Assembly (NCBI GenBank): GCA_945787495.1
Contig: CALZIL010000001.1
Span: 1-51,027 of the forward strand
DNA: 51,027 nucleotides
DNA from: an uncultured Afifella sp.
GTDB lineage: Bacteria; Pseudomonadota; Alphaproteobacteria; Rhizobiales; Afifellaceae
Reading direction: 5' to 3'
The notes below the pieces were generated by a model. It was not told where the DNA came from and ran no database searches. It worked only from the letters and a program-made list of their open reading frames with translations. Positions 7,268 to 18,109 of the stretch are shown here, in pieces (within the stretch, counting starts at the first letter, position 1; each line of letters begins with the position of its first letter). The translations under genes were made by a program, and so were the position numbers.

Positions 7268-7840
7268 ATGACCGTTCGTTTTCGCGCAGTTCTGATCCCG
7301 GGCCTTGCCGCGCTCGCGCTGGGGGCCTGCGAAACCTCTTTTTCCAATCCGTTCTCCAATCCGTTTGGCAGCCGCTCCAGCGCGCCACGGCCCTTGCCGT
7401 CCGCGCCAACCGGTTCTGTTGGACAATCGACCTTGCCGCCGCCAAGCGGCGTCACCGGCGGTCCGCTGACGCCCCTGCCAGGCAATGAGACGCAGGTCGC
7501 GGCGGTCGATAACAGCGCGGCGCCGGCGCCGATGACGGCGCCCGCGGGCGATGGCGCGACGATCGGACGGACCGATCTTCTGGGTGGCTGGACGGTCGCT
7601 TCGGCGTCCGACACATGCCAGCTTTTCATGTCGCTGACGACATGGTCGGGCGGCTACCGGGCAACCACCCGAGGTTGCGGATCAGAGACCTTGCAAGGGG
7701 TCTCGGCATGGAACCTGGAGGGCCAACAGGTGTCGTTGCTAAATGATTCGGGTAGTAAGGTGGCGAGCCTGACGGCTGCTTCGAAAACGCAATTCAATGG
7801 CCAGACGACGGCCGGAGAAGCCGTTTCAGTCTCCAGATAG
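7268..7840 (+). CDS. omp19: Omp19/Inh-type outer-membrane lipoprotein, protease-inhibitor domain
   Basis: This 190-residue lipoprotein has a signal peptide ending in the lipobox LGAC, with C21 as the lipidated residue. A Pro/Ser/Ala/Gly-rich linker (about 25-95) precedes a C-terminal beta domain of about 90 residues. The domain has LLGGWTVASASDTCQLFM and ends TQFNGQTTAGEAVSVSR, closely matching the end of Brucella Omp19 as I remember it, and carries two cysteines for the usual disulfide. Inh/Omp19 domains inhibit metallo- or serine proteases. ATG 7268 follows AAAGAGG at 7254-7260 with correct spacing. It is divergent from the acyltransferase, with about 130 bases between. Confidence 0.85.
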   Translation: MTVRFRAVLIPGLAALALGACETSFSNPFSNPFGSRSSAPRPLPSAPTGSVGQSTLPPPSGVTGGPLTPLPGNETQVAAVDNSAAPAPMTAPAGDGATIGRTDLLGGWTVASASDTCQLFMSLTTWSGGYRATTRGCGSETLQGVSAWNLEGQQVSLLNDSGSKVASLTAASKTQFNGQTTAGEAVSVSR

Positions 7841-8073
7841 CGGGTTTCCGCGAAACCTCCGTGTCGAAACGGCAACACTTTAGAATTTATAAAGGCTGCG
7901 GATAAACGTAACGTTGTCCAACAGAACGATTGTTACCGTACCCTTCAGACATTGTTAACTAGATTCGCCTGACCCTGAGCCGATAAATGCACTTGCATCG
8001 GCCGGGCCAGCGGGGTCCAGGTCAAGCGTTCGGGCCCCGGCAGCATGGCAGATCGGCTATGATGGAGGGTACT

Positions 8074-8385
8074 ATGACCTTACGCTCGCTGGCCAGGACC
8101 GCGATTGGGGCGATCGCGATTCTGGCATTCACCGGATCGGCAAATGCCGCAATCCAATGCGGGGCTCACAAACGAATGACCGAAGTGCTTGCCAGCAAAT
8201 ACAGCGAAGCACCAAAGGCCATCGGCACCGTTAATCAGAAGCGGTTCATGGAAGTCTACGTTTCCAAGGCTGGAAGCTGGACCATTCTCGTCACCTCGGC
8301 AGATGGCAATTCTTGCATTGTCGCGGCCGGCCAGGACTGGGAAGACGTTCCGCACAATCTGACCAGCCTGGATCCCGCGGCCTGA
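8074..8385 (+). CDS. Small secreted protein, unknown function
   Basis: This 103-residue protein has a clear signal peptide (cleavage near SANA-A, residue 25) and a mature domain with two cysteines: one in AIQCGAHKRM and one in GNSCIVAAGQDW. I do not recognise the family beyond a feeling that similar proteins are common in rhizobia. ATG 8074 is preferred because GGAGG (8064-8068) lies 5 bases upstream; ATG codons at 8059 and 8062 are in frame but overlap the ribosome binding site. Its stop is 82 bases before zapE, so the two could share a transcript. The 233-base region upstream shows no gene. Confidence 0.7.
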   Translation: MTLRSLARTAIGAIAILAFTGSANAAIQCGAHKRMTEVLASKYSEAPKAIGTVNQKRFMEVYVSKAGSWTILVTSADGNSCIVAAGQDWEDVPHNLTSLDPAA

Positions 8386-8467
8386 TCCCAATGGGCTTTG
8401 GTCTTGCCTTCCGGCATTTCCATGCTTATGCGGCCCCGGTCACAATCGGTGGCGGTGAGGATGCTTT

Positions 8468-9655
8468 ATGCCGGAGCCTGTCAAGCGAGCCTATCTGGCG
8501 CTTGCCGAAGCCGGTCATCTTGAACCGGATTGGGAGCAGGTCCGCCTTGCCGATCGCCTCGACGCTCTCCTTGCGGAGCTTTGCGATCGCCAGCTGAAGA
8601 CCAAGAAAAGCACGCTGGGCTGGGTGCTGTCGCGCGGCGTCAAGCCGGAACCCGTCAAAGGCCTCTATATCTGGGGGGCAGTGGGGCGCGGCAAGACCAT
8701 GCTGATGGACCAGTTCCATGCAGCCGCACCGAACGAACGCAAACTGCGCACCCATTTCCACGAATTCATGGCCGATGTGCATGATCGCATCCATCGGTTT
8801 CGCCAGGCGCTGAAAGCCGGCACGGTAAAGGGCGACGATCCGATCGCGCCGGTGGCGGCAGACATTGCCGCCGAGACAAGTCTCCTGTCCTTCGATGAAT
8901 TCTTCGTCACCGATATTGCCGATGCGATGATCCTCGGCCGGTTGTTCGAAAGTCTGTTTCAACATGGTGTGACCATCGTCGCGACGTCGAATGTGCCTCC
9001 GGACGAACTCTATGACAACGGCCTCAACCGGGCGCTTTTCCTGCCGTTCGTCGCGCTTTTGAAAGACCGGATGGGGATTTTTCATCTCGACGCGCCGAAG
9101 GATTTCCGGCTTGATGCGCTCACCTCGCAGCCGGTCTACGTTGTGCCCGGCGGGTTGAAGGCGGACGATATCCTGGACGATCATTTTTGCCGGCTGACGG
9201 GCCTCAGCAAAGGCGAGCCGGCCGAGATCGCCCATAAGGGCCGGATCATATCCGTGCCGGAACAGGCGCGCGGCGTCGCGCGGTTCTCCTTCGACGGATT
9301 ATGCCGGCGGCCATTGGCGGCGGCGGATTATCTGAAGATCGCCCGCGCCTATCACACGATCATTCTGTCCGACGTGCCGATCATGGATGACGGTCAGCGT
9401 AATGAAGCGCGGCGCTTCATCAATCTGATCGACACGCTTTACGACAGCCGGACAAAGCTCGTCGTCTCCGCCGACGCCGAGCCCGACCGCCTGTGGCGCG
9501 GCAAGGACGGGCACGAAAACCTCGCATTCGCCCGTACGGCGTCGCGGCTGATTGAAATGCGCTCCGATGCCTTTCTTTCCGCCGAGCGCGGCACGATGAA
9601 GGCCGCCGGAAAGACCGCCGGGCCCGGTGGTGACGGCAAATCGGCGACAAACTGA
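8468..9655 (+). CDS. zapE: Cell division/AFG1-like ATPase ZapE
   Basis: This 395-residue AFG1/ZapE family P-loop ATPase has Walker A GAVGRGKT at residues 70-77 with the KGLYIWG lead-in and MLMDQFH after it, and Walker B LLSFDEFF (D143/E144). It also has the sensor-like TIVATSNVPPDELY and the family block YDSRTKLVVSADAEP near the C-terminus. In E. coli ZapE associates with the Z ring; mitochondrial AFG1 acts in inner-membrane protein quality control. It ends about 125 bases before mdh, as in many alphaproteobacteria. The last 25 residues are Gly/Lys/Ala-rich and probably disordered. Confidence 0.95.
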   Translation: MPEPVKRAYLALAEAGHLEPDWEQVRLADRLDALLAELCDRQLKTKKSTLGWVLSRGVKPEPVKGLYIWGAVGRGKTMLMDQFHAAAPNERKLRTHFHEFMADVHDRIHRFRQALKAGTVKGDDPIAPVAADIAAETSLLSFDEFFVTDIADAMILGRLFESLFQHGVTIVATSNVPPDELYDNGLNRALFLPFVALLKDRMGIFHLDAPKDFRLDALTSQPVYVVPGGLKADDILDDHFCRLTGLSKGEPAEIAHKGRIISVPEQARGVARFSFDGLCRRPLAAADYLKIARAYHTIILSDVPIMDDGQRNEARRFINLIDTLYDSRTKLVVSADAEPDRLWRGKDGHENLAFARTASRLIEMRSDAFLSAERGTMKAAGKTAGPGGDGKSATN

Positions 9656-9698
9656 CGCGATTGGTTGAAAATCGCTGCCAACTGACGCCAGCGTTATC

Positions 9699-9726
9699 TT
9701 GCGCCACCCCGGCAATCGCGCTAGGC
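9699..9726 (+). promoter_or_regulatory. Candidate sigma-70-type promoter of mdh-suc operon
   Basis: TTGCGC at 9699-9704, a 16-base spacer beginning CACCCC, and CTAGGC at 9721-9726 form a plausible -35/-10 pair 54 bases upstream of the mdh ATG. The upstream region of the ATP synthase operon has the same arrangement (24040-24067), down to the spacer length and the C-rich spacer start, which raises confidence in both. Confidence 0.55.
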
Positions 9727-9764
9727 CAATCGCATTATTTTTCCCCTGATGACACCTTACGTAA

Positions 9765-10742
<978 letters not shown>

Positions 10743-10777
10743 CTGGCCAAGAGGCCGGCGGCGGCGGCACAATCTGA

Positions 10778-10811
10778 CATTTGAACTTGCAATTTACCTG
10801 GCATTTGAACT
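10778..10811 (+). repeat. Short direct repeat in the mdh-sucC gap
   Basis: CATTTGAACT occurs at 10778-10787 and again at 10802-10811, 24 bases apart, each preceded by a G-x pair and followed by a TG-rich stretch. It lies in the gap just before the sucC ribosome binding site (GGGGA, 10829-10833). It could be an operator, a leader element or a recent small duplication. Confidence 0.45.
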
Positions 10812-10840
10812 GACATTCGGCCTGGTACGGGGAAAACTGC

Positions 10841-12040
10841 ATGAATATCCATGAATATCAGGCCAAGGCGGTCATCAAGGCCTTTGGCGCGCCGGTCCCG
10901 GCCGGCCACGCGGCCTTCACGCCCGATGAGGCGGTCAAGGCGGCGGAAGACCTTGGTGGGCCGGTCTGGGTGGTCAAGTCGCAGATCCATGCCGGCGGCC
11001 GCGGCAAGGGCAAGTTTGCCGAAGCGCAAGCCGGCGAGGCGGGCGGTGTGCGGCTGGCCAAATCCGTCGACGAGGTGCGCGTTTTCGCCGAGCAGATGCT
11101 CGGCAACACGCTGGTCACGCATCAGACCGGCCCGGCCGGAAAGCAGGTCAACCGGCTCTATATCGAAGACGGCGCCGACATTCAGGGCGAGTTCTATCTG
11201 TCGCTGCTGGTCGACCGGGAAAGCGCCCAGGTCGCCTTCGTCATCTCCACCGAAGGTGGCATGAACATTGAGGAGGTGGCGGCCGAGACGCCGGAGAAGA
11301 TCATTACATTTTCAATCGATCCGGCGACCGGCTTCATGCCGCATCACGGCCGGCGCATCGCCAATGCGCTGAAGCTTTCCGGCGATACCGCCAAACAGGC
11401 GGGCAAGCTCGGCGGCAATCTCTACAAGGCGTTCCTGGCCAAGGATATGAGCCTTCTGGAAATCAATCCGCTGATTGTGACGGAGAACGGGCGGATCGTC
11501 TGTCTCGATGCCAAGATGGGCTTCGATTCCAACGCGCTGGAGCGGCACGCCGACATCATGGAGCTGCGCGACGAAAGCGAAGAGGACGACAAGGAGATCG
11601 AAGCCTCCAAGCACGATCTCTCCTATATCGCGCTCGACGGCACCATCGGCTGCATGGTCAATGGCGCCGGCCTGGCCATGGCGACCATGGACATCATCAA
11701 GCTGTATGGCGGCGAGCCGGCCAATTTCCTCGATGTCGGCGGCGGCGCGTCGAAGGAAAAGGTGACGGCGGCGTTCAAGATCATAACCTCCGACCCGAAT
11801 GTGCAAGGAATCCTGGTCAACATCTTCGGCGGTATCATGCGCTGCGATATCATCGCCGAAGGCGTTGTCGCGGCGGTCAAGGAGGTCGGCCTGGAAGTGC
11901 CGCTGGTGGTGCGGCTGGAAGGCACCAATGTGGAGAAGGGCAAGGACATCATCAATTCCTCCGGCCTCAATGTCATTGCCGCCGACGATCTCGACGACGC
12001 GGCCCAGAAGATCGTTGCCGCGGTCAAGGAGGCCGCCTGA
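10841..12040 (+). CDS. sucC: Succinyl-CoA synthetase beta subunit (ADP-forming)
   Basis: This 399-residue SucC starts MNIHEYQAK, the standard start of the family. It has an N-terminal ATP-grasp domain ([14 protein letters not shown] near 46-59; the acidic metal-binding LLEINPLIV near 204-212) and a C-terminal CoA-ligase domain with [19 protein letters not shown] and [11 protein letters not shown]. With SucD it converts succinyl-CoA to succinate with substrate-level phosphorylation. It is translationally coupled to sucD: the TGA stop and the next ATG share one base (TGATG at 12038-12042). Confidence 0.98.
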   Translation: MNIHEYQAKAVIKAFGAPVPAGHAAFTPDEAVKAAEDLGGPVWVVKSQIHAGGRGKGKFAEAQAGEAGGVRLAKSVDEVRVFAEQMLGNTLVTHQTGPAGKQVNRLYIEDGADIQGEFYLSLLVDRESAQVAFVISTEGGMNIEEVAAETPEKIITFSIDPATGFMPHHGRRIANALKLSGDTAKQAGKLGGNLYKAFLAKDMSLLEINPLIVTENGRIVCLDAKMGFDSNALERHADIMELRDESEEDDKEIEASKHDLSYIALDGTIGCMVNGAGLAMATMDIIKLYGGEPANFLDVGGGASKEKVTAAFKIITSDPNVQGILVNIFGGIMRCDIIAEGVVAAVKEVGLEVPLVVRLEGTNVEKGKDIINSSGLNVIAADDLDDAAQKIVAAVKEAA

Positions 12041-12954
12041 TGTCCATCCTCATCGACACAAACACGAAAATCATCGTCCAGGGGCTGACCGGCAAGACCG
12101 GCTCGTTCCACACCGAGCAGGCGCTGGCCTATCACGGCACGCAAATGGTCGCCGGGGTGACGCCGGGCAAGGGCGGGTCGACCTGGCAGGGCACGCTGCC
12201 GGACGGGTCGGCGGTCTCGCTGCCGGTCTTCGACACGGTGGCGGAGGCCAAGGCGGCGACCGGCGCCAATGCGTCGGCGGTCTATGTGCCGCCGCCCTTT
12301 GCCGCCGATTCCATCGCCGAGGCGATCGCCGCGGACGTCGAACTCATCGTCTGCATCACCGAGGGCATTCCGGTGCTCGACATGGTCGGCGTCAAGCGGG
12401 CGCTGTGCGGCTCGAAATCGCGGCTGCTTGGACCGAATTGTCCGGGCGTGCTGACGCCGGAGGCCTGCAAGATCGGCATCATGCCGGGATCGATCTTCAA
12501 GAAGGGGTCGGTCGGGGTTGTCTCGCGGTCCGGCACGCTTACCTATGAAGCAGTCTTCCAGACGAGCCAGGAAGGCCTCGGCCAGACGACGGCGGTGGGC
12601 ATCGGCGGTGACCCGGTCAAGGGCACGGAATTCATCGACATGCTGGAACTGTTCCTGGCCGATGAGGCGACGGGCTCGATCGTCATGATCGGCGAGATCG
12701 GCGGTTCGGCCGAAGAGGACGCGGCGCAATTCCTGGCCGATGAGGCCAAAAGCGGCCGGTCCAAGCCGACGGTCGGCTTCATTGCCGGGCGCACGGCGCC
12801 GCCGGGGCGGCGCATGGGCCATGCCGGAGCGATCATTTCCGGCGGCAAGGGCGGCGCGGAAGACAAGATCGCCGCGATGCAGGCAGCCGGTATCACAGTT
12901 TCGCCATCACCGGCCAAACTGGGCCAGACTCTGGTTGAGGTTCTTAAAGGTTGA
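12040..12954 (+). CDS. sucD: Succinyl-CoA synthetase alpha subunit
   Basis: This 304-residue SucD has the CoA-binding Rossmann domain with [15 protein letters not shown] (15-29) and [13 protein letters not shown] (39-51), the [12 protein letters not shown] stretch (130-141), and the phosphorylated active-site histidine at H261 in [13 protein letters not shown]. It is slightly longer than the E. coli protein (289). It forms the alpha-beta enzyme with SucC. About 113 bases separate it from sucA; they contain only a weak 5-bp GC hairpin (12973-12989) and no terminator. Confidence 0.98.
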   Translation: MSILIDTNTKIIVQGLTGKTGSFHTEQALAYHGTQMVAGVTPGKGGSTWQGTLPDGSAVSLPVFDTVAEAKAATGANASAVYVPPPFAADSIAEAIAADVELIVCITEGIPVLDMVGVKRALCGSKSRLLGPNCPGVLTPEACKIGIMPGSIFKKGSVGVVSRSGTLTYEAVFQTSQEGLGQTTAVGIGGDPVKGTEFIDMLELFLADEATGSIVMIGEIGGSAEEDAAQFLADEAKSGRSKPTVGFIAGRTAPPGRRMGHAGAIISGGKGGAEDKIAAMQAAGITVSPSPAKLGQTLVEVLKG

Positions 12955-13070
12955 CGCTCTAATGCGTTGTGACGGCCCTTTTCCGGCCGCCAGATGAGTG
13001 GACGCCGGTCCGGGGGCGCGGGCACGGCCAGATAAGAGGCGCGGGACTGGGGACAGTTCCGCGAAGCATG

Positions 13071-16046
13071 ATGGCACGGCAGGAGGCGAATGAAGCCTTT
13101 CGACGCTCGTCCTTCCTTTACGGCGGCAATGCCGCCTATCTTGAAGAGCTTTACGCGCGCTACCAGGAAAACCCGGCTTCGCTCGATGCCGGCTGGCAGG
13201 ACTTCTTCAAGGACCTGAAAGACGACAAGGCCGACGTTCTGCGCGAAGCGCGGGGGGCATCCTGGCGGCGGCCCGACTGGCCGAAACCGGCCAATGGCGA
13301 ACTGGTATCCGCCTTTGACGGCGACTGGCTGCAGATCGAGCGCCACGTCACCGAGAAGATCCAGGCCAAGGCGCAGGCCAATGGTGCCGATCTGAGCCAG
13401 GACGAGATGCTCAGCGCGGCGCGCGATTCGGTGCGCGCCATCATGATGATCCGCGCTTATCGCATGCGCGGCCATCTGCACGCCGATCTCGACCCGCTCG
13501 GCATTGCCGCGCTGCGCGACCATGAGGAACTGCACCCCCATTCCTACGGCTTCACGGAGGCCGACTACGACCGCAAGATCTTCCTCGACATGGTCCTGGG
13601 ATTGGATTTCGCGACGATACCGCAAATGCTGGAGATCCTGCGGCGGACCTATTGTTCGACGCTTGGCGTTGAGTTCATGCACATCTCCGATCCGGCGGAA
13701 AAGGGCTGGATCCAGCAGCGCATCGAGGGGCCGGACAAGGAGATTTCCTTTACCGACGAAGGCAAGAAGGCAATCCTCAACAAGCTGATCGAGGCGGAGG
13801 GGTTCGAGAAATTCATCGACGTCAAATATACCGGCACCAAGCGTTTTGGTCTGGACGGCGGCGAATCGCTGATCCCGGCGCTGGAGCAGATCATCAAGCG
13901 CGGCGGCGCACTCGGCGTCAAGGAGATCGTGCTCGGCATGGCCCATCGCGGCCGGCTCAATGTGCTCGCCCAGGTGATGGCCAAGCCGCACCGGGCGATC
14001 TTCCACGAATTCAAGGGTGGTTCGTTCACGCCCGACGAGGTGGAAGGCTCCGGCGACGTCAAATACCATCTCGGCGCTTCTTCAGACCGCGAATTCGATG
14101 GCAACAATGTCCATTTGTCGCTGACTGCCAACCCGTCGCATCTGGAGATCGCCGACCCGGTCGTGCTCGGCAAGGCGCGAGCCAAGCAGGACCAGATCGG
14201 GGTGCGGAACGACGAGGGCAGCATGGATCGCACGCCCGTACTGCCGTTGCTCCTGCACGGTGATGCGGCTTTTGCCGGTCAGGGCGTGGTGGCGGAATGT
14301 TTCGGCCTGTCCGGCCTGAAAGGCCACCGCACCGGCGGCTCGCTGCATTTCATCGTCAACAACCAGATCGGTTTTACAACCAATCCGCGGTTTTCGCGCT
14401 CCTCGCCCTATCCTTCAGATGTCGCGAAGATGATCGAGGCGCCGATCTTCCATGTGAATGGCGACGATCCCGAAGCCGTTGTCTTTGCCGCCAAGGTGGC
14501 GACGGAATTCCGCCAGATGTTCCGCAAGCCCGTCGTCATCGACATGTTCTGCTATCGCCGTTTCGGCCACAACGAGGGTGACGAGCCGGCCTTTACCCAG
14601 CCGATCATGTACAAGGCGATCCGTAGCCATCCGACGACGCTGGAGATCTATGGCGGGAAACTGGTCGATGAAGGTCTTGTCACGACCGATGAGGTGGATG
14701 CGCAAAAGGCCCAGTGGCGGGCGCATCTGGAGGCGGAATTCGAAACCGGCCAAGCCTACAAGCCGAACAAGGCGGACTGGCTGGACGGCGCCTGGTCGGG
14801 CCTGACGACGGCCAGTGCCAGCGACGAGCGCCGGGTCGGCGAAACCGGTGTTGCGATGGCGGAACTGAAGGCTATCGGCGAGAGGCTGACCGCCGTGCCG
14901 GCCGGCTTCAAGCCGCACCGGACGATCCAGCGGTTCTTCAACAACCGAAAGAAGATGATTGAATCAGGAACCGGAATCGACTGGGCGACCGGCGAGTCCC
15001 TGGCCTTCGCCACCATGCTCAAGGAGGGCTATAAAATCCGGCTTTCCGGCCAGGACGTGGAACGTGGCACGTTTTCGCAGCGCCATTCCGTCATTTACGA
15101 CCAGGAAAACGAGGATCGTCACACACCGCTCAACAATTTGGAGCCGAACCAGAAGAGGACCTTCGAGGTCATCAATTCCATGCTGTCGGAAGAGGCCGTT
15201 CTGGGCTTTGAGTACGGATATTCGATGGCCGAGCCGAAGGGGCTGACCTTATGGGAGGCGCAGTTCGGCGATTTCGCCAATGGTGCGCAGGTCATCTTCG
15301 ACCAGTTCCTGTCCTCCGGCGAACGCAAATGGCTGCGTATGTCGGGCCTCGTCTGCCTTTTGCCGCATGGCTATGAGGGCCAGGGACCGGAGCATTCCTC
15401 GGCGCGGCTGGAGCGTTTCCTGCAGATGTGCGCGGAAGACAACATGCAGGTCGCCAATTGCACGACGCCGGCCAACTACTTCCACATCCTGCGGCGGCAG
15501 ATCCGCCGCAACTTCCGCAAACCATTGATCCTGATGACGCCCAAATCGCTGCTGCGCCACAAGCGGGCGGTGTCACGGCTTGAGGAAATGGCCGAAGGTT
15601 CGACCTTCCACCGGGTGCTGTGGGACGATGCCCAGTTGCTCAAGACCGAGCCGATCAAGCTGGTCAAGGACGACAAGATCAGGCGGGTCGTGCTGTGCTC
15701 CGGCAAGGTCTATTTCGACCTTTACGAGGAGCGCGAGAACCGCGGCCTGAACGACATCTATCTGATGCGGGTGGAGCAACTCTATCCGTTCCCGCTCAAG
15801 GCGCTGGCCCACGAACTTGCGCGCTTCAAGAAGGCGGAAGTCGTCTGGTGCCAGGAGGAGCCGCAGAATATGGGCGGCTGGTCGTTTGTCGAACCGCGGA
15901 TCGTCGCCGTGCTCGACATGGTCAAGTCGGAGTGCCAACGGCCGCGCTATGCCGGGCGTCCGGCGGCCGCGGCGACGGCGACGGGCCTGATGTCGAAGCA
16001 TTTGCACCAGCGCGAAATCTTTTTGGACGAGGCTTTGGGCGCATAA
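13071..16046 (+). CDS. sucA: 2-oxoglutarate dehydrogenase E1 component
   Basis: This E1 subunit decarboxylates 2-oxoglutarate with thiamine diphosphate and passes the succinyl group to the lipoyl domains of SucB. The protein has about 991 residues. The N-terminal E2-binding segment FLYGGNAAYLEELYARY is present, followed by the thiamine-binding domain with GMAHRGRLNVLAQV, HGDAAFAGQG and VNNQIGFTTNPR, and the transketolase-like C-terminal domain with LFDxFLSSGE-type and HGYEGQGPEHSSARLERF motifs. Two adjacent ATGs (13068, 13071) are possible; 13071 gives the usual MARQEANEAF start. The Shine-Dalgarno-like GGGGA at about 13049 is rather far. The frame is open further upstream to 12969 without family similarity. 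Confidence 0.96.
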   Translation: MARQEANEAFRRSSFLYGGNAAYLEELYARYQENPASLDAGWQDFFKDLKDDKADVLREARGASWRRPDWPKPANGELVSAFDGDWLQIERHVTEKIQAKAQANGADLSQDEMLSAARDSVRAIMMIRAYRMRGHLHADLDPLGIAALRDHEELHPHSYGFTEADYDRKIFLDMVLGLDFATIPQMLEILRRTYCSTLGVEFMHISDPAEKGWIQQRIEGPDKEISFTDEGKKAILNKLIEAEGFEKFIDVKYTGTKRFGLDGGESLIPALEQIIKRGGALGVKEIVLGMAHRGRLNVLAQVMAKPHRAIFHEFKGGSFTPDEVEGSGDVKYHLGASSDREFDGNNVHLSLTANPSHLEIADPVVLGKARAKQDQIGVRNDEGSMDRTPVLPLLLHGDAAFAGQGVVAECFGLSGLKGHRTGGSLHFIVNNQIGFTTNPRFSRSSPYPSDVAKMIEAPIFHVNGDDPEAVVFAAKVATEFRQMFRKPVVIDMFCYRRFGHNEGDEPAFTQPIMYKAIRSHPTTLEIYGGKLVDEGLVTTDEVDAQKAQWRAHLEAEFETGQAYKPNKADWLDGAWSGLTTASASDERRVGETGVAMAELKAIGERLTAVPAGFKPHRTIQRFFNNRKKMIESGTGIDWATGESLAFATMLKEGYKIRLSGQDVERGTFSQRHSVIYDQENEDRHTPLNNLEPNQKRTFEVINSMLSEEAVLGFEYGYSMAEPKGLTLWEAQFGDFANGAQVIFDQFLSSGERKWLRMSGLVCLLPHGYEGQGPEHSSARLERFLQMCAEDNMQVANCTTPANYFHILRRQIRRNFRKPLILMTPKSLLRHKRAVSRLEEMAEGSTFHRVLWDDAQLLKTEPIKLVKDDKIRRVVLCSGKVYFDLYEERENRGLNDIYLMRVEQLYPFPLKALAHELARFKKAEVVWCQEEPQNMGGWSFVEPRIVAVLDMVKSECQRPRYAGRPAAAATATGLMSKHLHQREIFLDEALGA

Positions 16047-16106
16047 CAAAGGCGTTTGATGCCGTTTGGGTCGGTTGTACCGGACCAGGCGCACGGAAGG
16101 GTTATC

Positions 16107-17684
16107 ATGGCAACGGACATCAAGGTTCCGACACTGGGTGAATCGGTCACCGAGGCAACGGTCGGGCAATGGTTCAAGAAGGAGGGTGACGCTGTTACCG
16201 CCGACGAACCGGTGGTCGAGTTGGAAACCGACAAGGTGACCCTCGAAGTCCCGGCGCCGGCTACCGGTACATTGGCGTCGATTGCCGTCAAGGATGGCGA
16301 AACTGTTGGCGTCGGCGCCCTGCTCGGCTCGATCGGCGACGGGGCTGGCGCGACGGCTGTGCCGGCCGCCATGGCCGCCCCGGCCGCGAAGGCCAATGGC
16401 GGCGAAACGGTCAAGGCCGCCGCGCCTGCTGCGGCAGAGATCCCGGCAGGCGAGGAGGCGCTCATCGACATTATCGTGCCCAGCGCCGGCGAATCGGTGA
16501 CCGAGGCCGAGGTCGGCGAATGGTTCAAGGCGGTGGGCGACGCCGTGGCGCTTGATGATCCGCTGGTGGAACTGGAGACCGACAAGGCGTCGCAGGAAAT
16601 GGCAGCGCTGGCGGCCGGGACGCTGGCGGAAATCGTCAAGAAAACCGGCGAAATTGTCCATGTTGGCGACATTCTGGGCCGCATCCGGGCAAACGGTGGA
16701 ACCGCCAAGCCGATCGCTGCCGGGCCGGAGGACGTACATGTGCGCGATACGGTGGCAGAGACCGCCATGCCGGTATCCCCGGCGGCGGCGAAGCTGATGG
16801 CGGAAAAGGGCGTTGCCGCCGATCAGGTCAGCGGAACCGGCAAGCGCGGGCAGGTGCTCAAGGGCGACGTTCTGGCGGCTCTGGAAAAGGCGTCCGGCGA
16901 AGCAGCCGCGATACCGGCTGCCCCGGTTGCCGTGCCGGCGGCGGCGCCGGTGATGGCGCGGGCCCCCACGGCGCCTGACGACGAAAGCCGCGAGGAACGG
17001 GTGCGGATGACCCGTCTGCGCCAGACCATCGCCCGGCGGCTGAAGGATGCGCAGAACACGGCCGCCATGCTGACCACCTTCAACGAAGTGGACATGGAAG
17101 CGGTGATGGCGCTGCGCAGCGAATACAAAGCGCTGTTTGAGACCAAGCACGGCATCAAGCTCGGCTTCATGGGCTTTTTCACCAAAGCGGTGTGCCATGC
17201 GCTGAAGGATATCCCGGCGGTCAATGCGGAGATCGACGGTGACGATATCGTCTACAAGAACTACTGCCATATCGGTGTCGCCGTCGGCACCGAGAAGGGC
17301 CTTGTCGTACCGGTCGTGCGCGATGCCGACGCCATGTCGATCGCCGAGGTGGAACTGGAAATCGCCGCGCTCGGCGCCAAGGCGCGCGACGGCAACCTGT
17401 CGCTGGAGGACATGCAGGGCGGCACCTTCACCATCTCCAATGGCGGCGTCTATGGCTCGCTGATGTCGACGCCGATCCTCAATGCGCCGCAATCGGGCAT
17501 TCTGGGTATGCACAAGATCCAGCAGCGGCCAGTGGTCGTCGATGGCGAGATCACGGTCAGGCCGATGATGTATCTGGCGCTCTCCTATGACCACCGCGTT
17601 GTCGACGGCAAGGACGCCGTGACCTTCCTGGTGCGGATCAAGGAGATCCTGGAAGACCCGCAGCGGCTGGTGCTGGACCTCTAG
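16107..17684 (+). CDS. sucB: Dihydrolipoamide succinyltransferase E2 with two lipoyl domains
   Basis: The E2 core of the 2-oxoglutarate dehydrogenase complex. ATG 16107 is preceded by GGAAGG (16095-16100) and gives 525 residues, longer than the roughly 410 of single-lipoyl SucB. Two lipoyl domains are visible: residues 2-78 with lipoyl lysine K43 in ETDKVTLEV, and 117-193 with K160 in ETDKASQEM. Ala/Pro linkers connect them. A peripheral-subunit-binding domain follows at about 222-258 ([12 protein letters not shown] ... [13 protein letters not shown]). The C-terminal catalytic domain ends with [13 protein letters not shown], the active-site histidine motif. The second lipoyl domain differs from the first beyond GESVTEA and ETDK, so the duplication is not recent. 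Confidence 0.95.
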   Translation: MATDIKVPTLGESVTEATVGQWFKKEGDAVTADEPVVELETDKVTLEVPAPATGTLASIAVKDGETVGVGALLGSIGDGAGATAVPAAMAAPAAKANGGETVKAAAPAAAEIPAGEEALIDIIVPSAGESVTEAEVGEWFKAVGDAVALDDPLVELETDKASQEMAALAAGTLAEIVKKTGEIVHVGDILGRIRANGGTAKPIAAGPEDVHVRDTVAETAMPVSPAAAKLMAEKGVAADQVSGTGKRGQVLKGDVLAALEKASGEAAAIPAAPVAVPAAAPVMARAPTAPDDESREERVRMTRLRQTIARRLKDAQNTAAMLTTFNEVDMEAVMALRSEYKALFETKHGIKLGFMGFFTKAVCHALKDIPAVNAEIDGDDIVYKNYCHIGVAVGTEKGLVVPVVRDADAMSIAEVELEIAALGAKARDGNLSLEDMQGGTFTISNGGVYGSLMSTPILNAPQSGILGMHKIQQRPVVVDGEITVRPMMYLALSYDHRVVDGKDAVTFLVRIKEILEDPQRLVLDL

Positions 17685-17700
17685 AGGTATATGGTCCGCC

Positions 17701-18090
17701 ATGACGACCGACCTTTTAATGCTGGTTCTGGCGTGCCTCCTGGCCTTTATCCACTCGGCGATCTATTCCACCGTCGTGCTGCGTCAGCTTGGAATTGCCT
17801 ACAATGCCGGCCCACGAGACGAAAACTTGCAACCGGCGGGCATGGCCGGAAGGTTGCGGCGTGCCCATGTCAACTTCCTGGAGACCTTCCCCCTATTCGC
17901 GGCAGCCGTATTGGTCGCGCATGTGACGGGATCAGCTGACGCCACGACTGCGCTGGCATCGCAGGTCTATGTGATCTTCCGTGTTCTCTACCTCCCCGCC
18001 TATGTATCGGGGATTGCCTATCTCCGAACCGCAATCTGGTTCGTTGCGACCGGCGCGATCCTCCTTATTCTCTGGCAATCCGTCTTCTGA
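17701..18090 (+). CDS. MAPEG-family membrane protein
   Basis: A 129-residue integral membrane protein with four predicted helices (about 4-27, 62-80, 83-101 and 106-127). The central stretch RLRRAHVNFLETFPLF and the later RVLYLPAYVSG match the MAPEG pattern, in which the Arg/Asn/Glu residues bind glutathione in eukaryotic members. The bacterial proteins are poorly characterised. It sits 16 bases after sucB and 19 bases before lpd, so it is almost certainly cotranscribed with the 2-oxoglutarate dehydrogenase genes although it has no obvious role in that complex. AGAGG at 17683-17687 is 13 bases from the ATG, a loose ribosome binding site. Confidence 0.8.
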   Translation: MTTDLLMLVLACLLAFIHSAIYSTVVLRQLGIAYNAGPRDENLQPAGMAGRLRRAHVNFLETFPLFAAAVLVAHVTGSADATTALASQVYVIFRVLYLPAYVSGIAYLRTAIWFVATGAILLILWQSVF

Positions 18091-18109
18091 GCTTCGAAAG
18101 GTCTAACTC

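Noticed and set aside
12543-17702. Long antisense open frames opposite sucA and sucB
   Set aside because: High-GC codon bias routinely opens the opposite frame; their composition (Arg, His, Gly rich) is not protein-like and the sense genes are certain.
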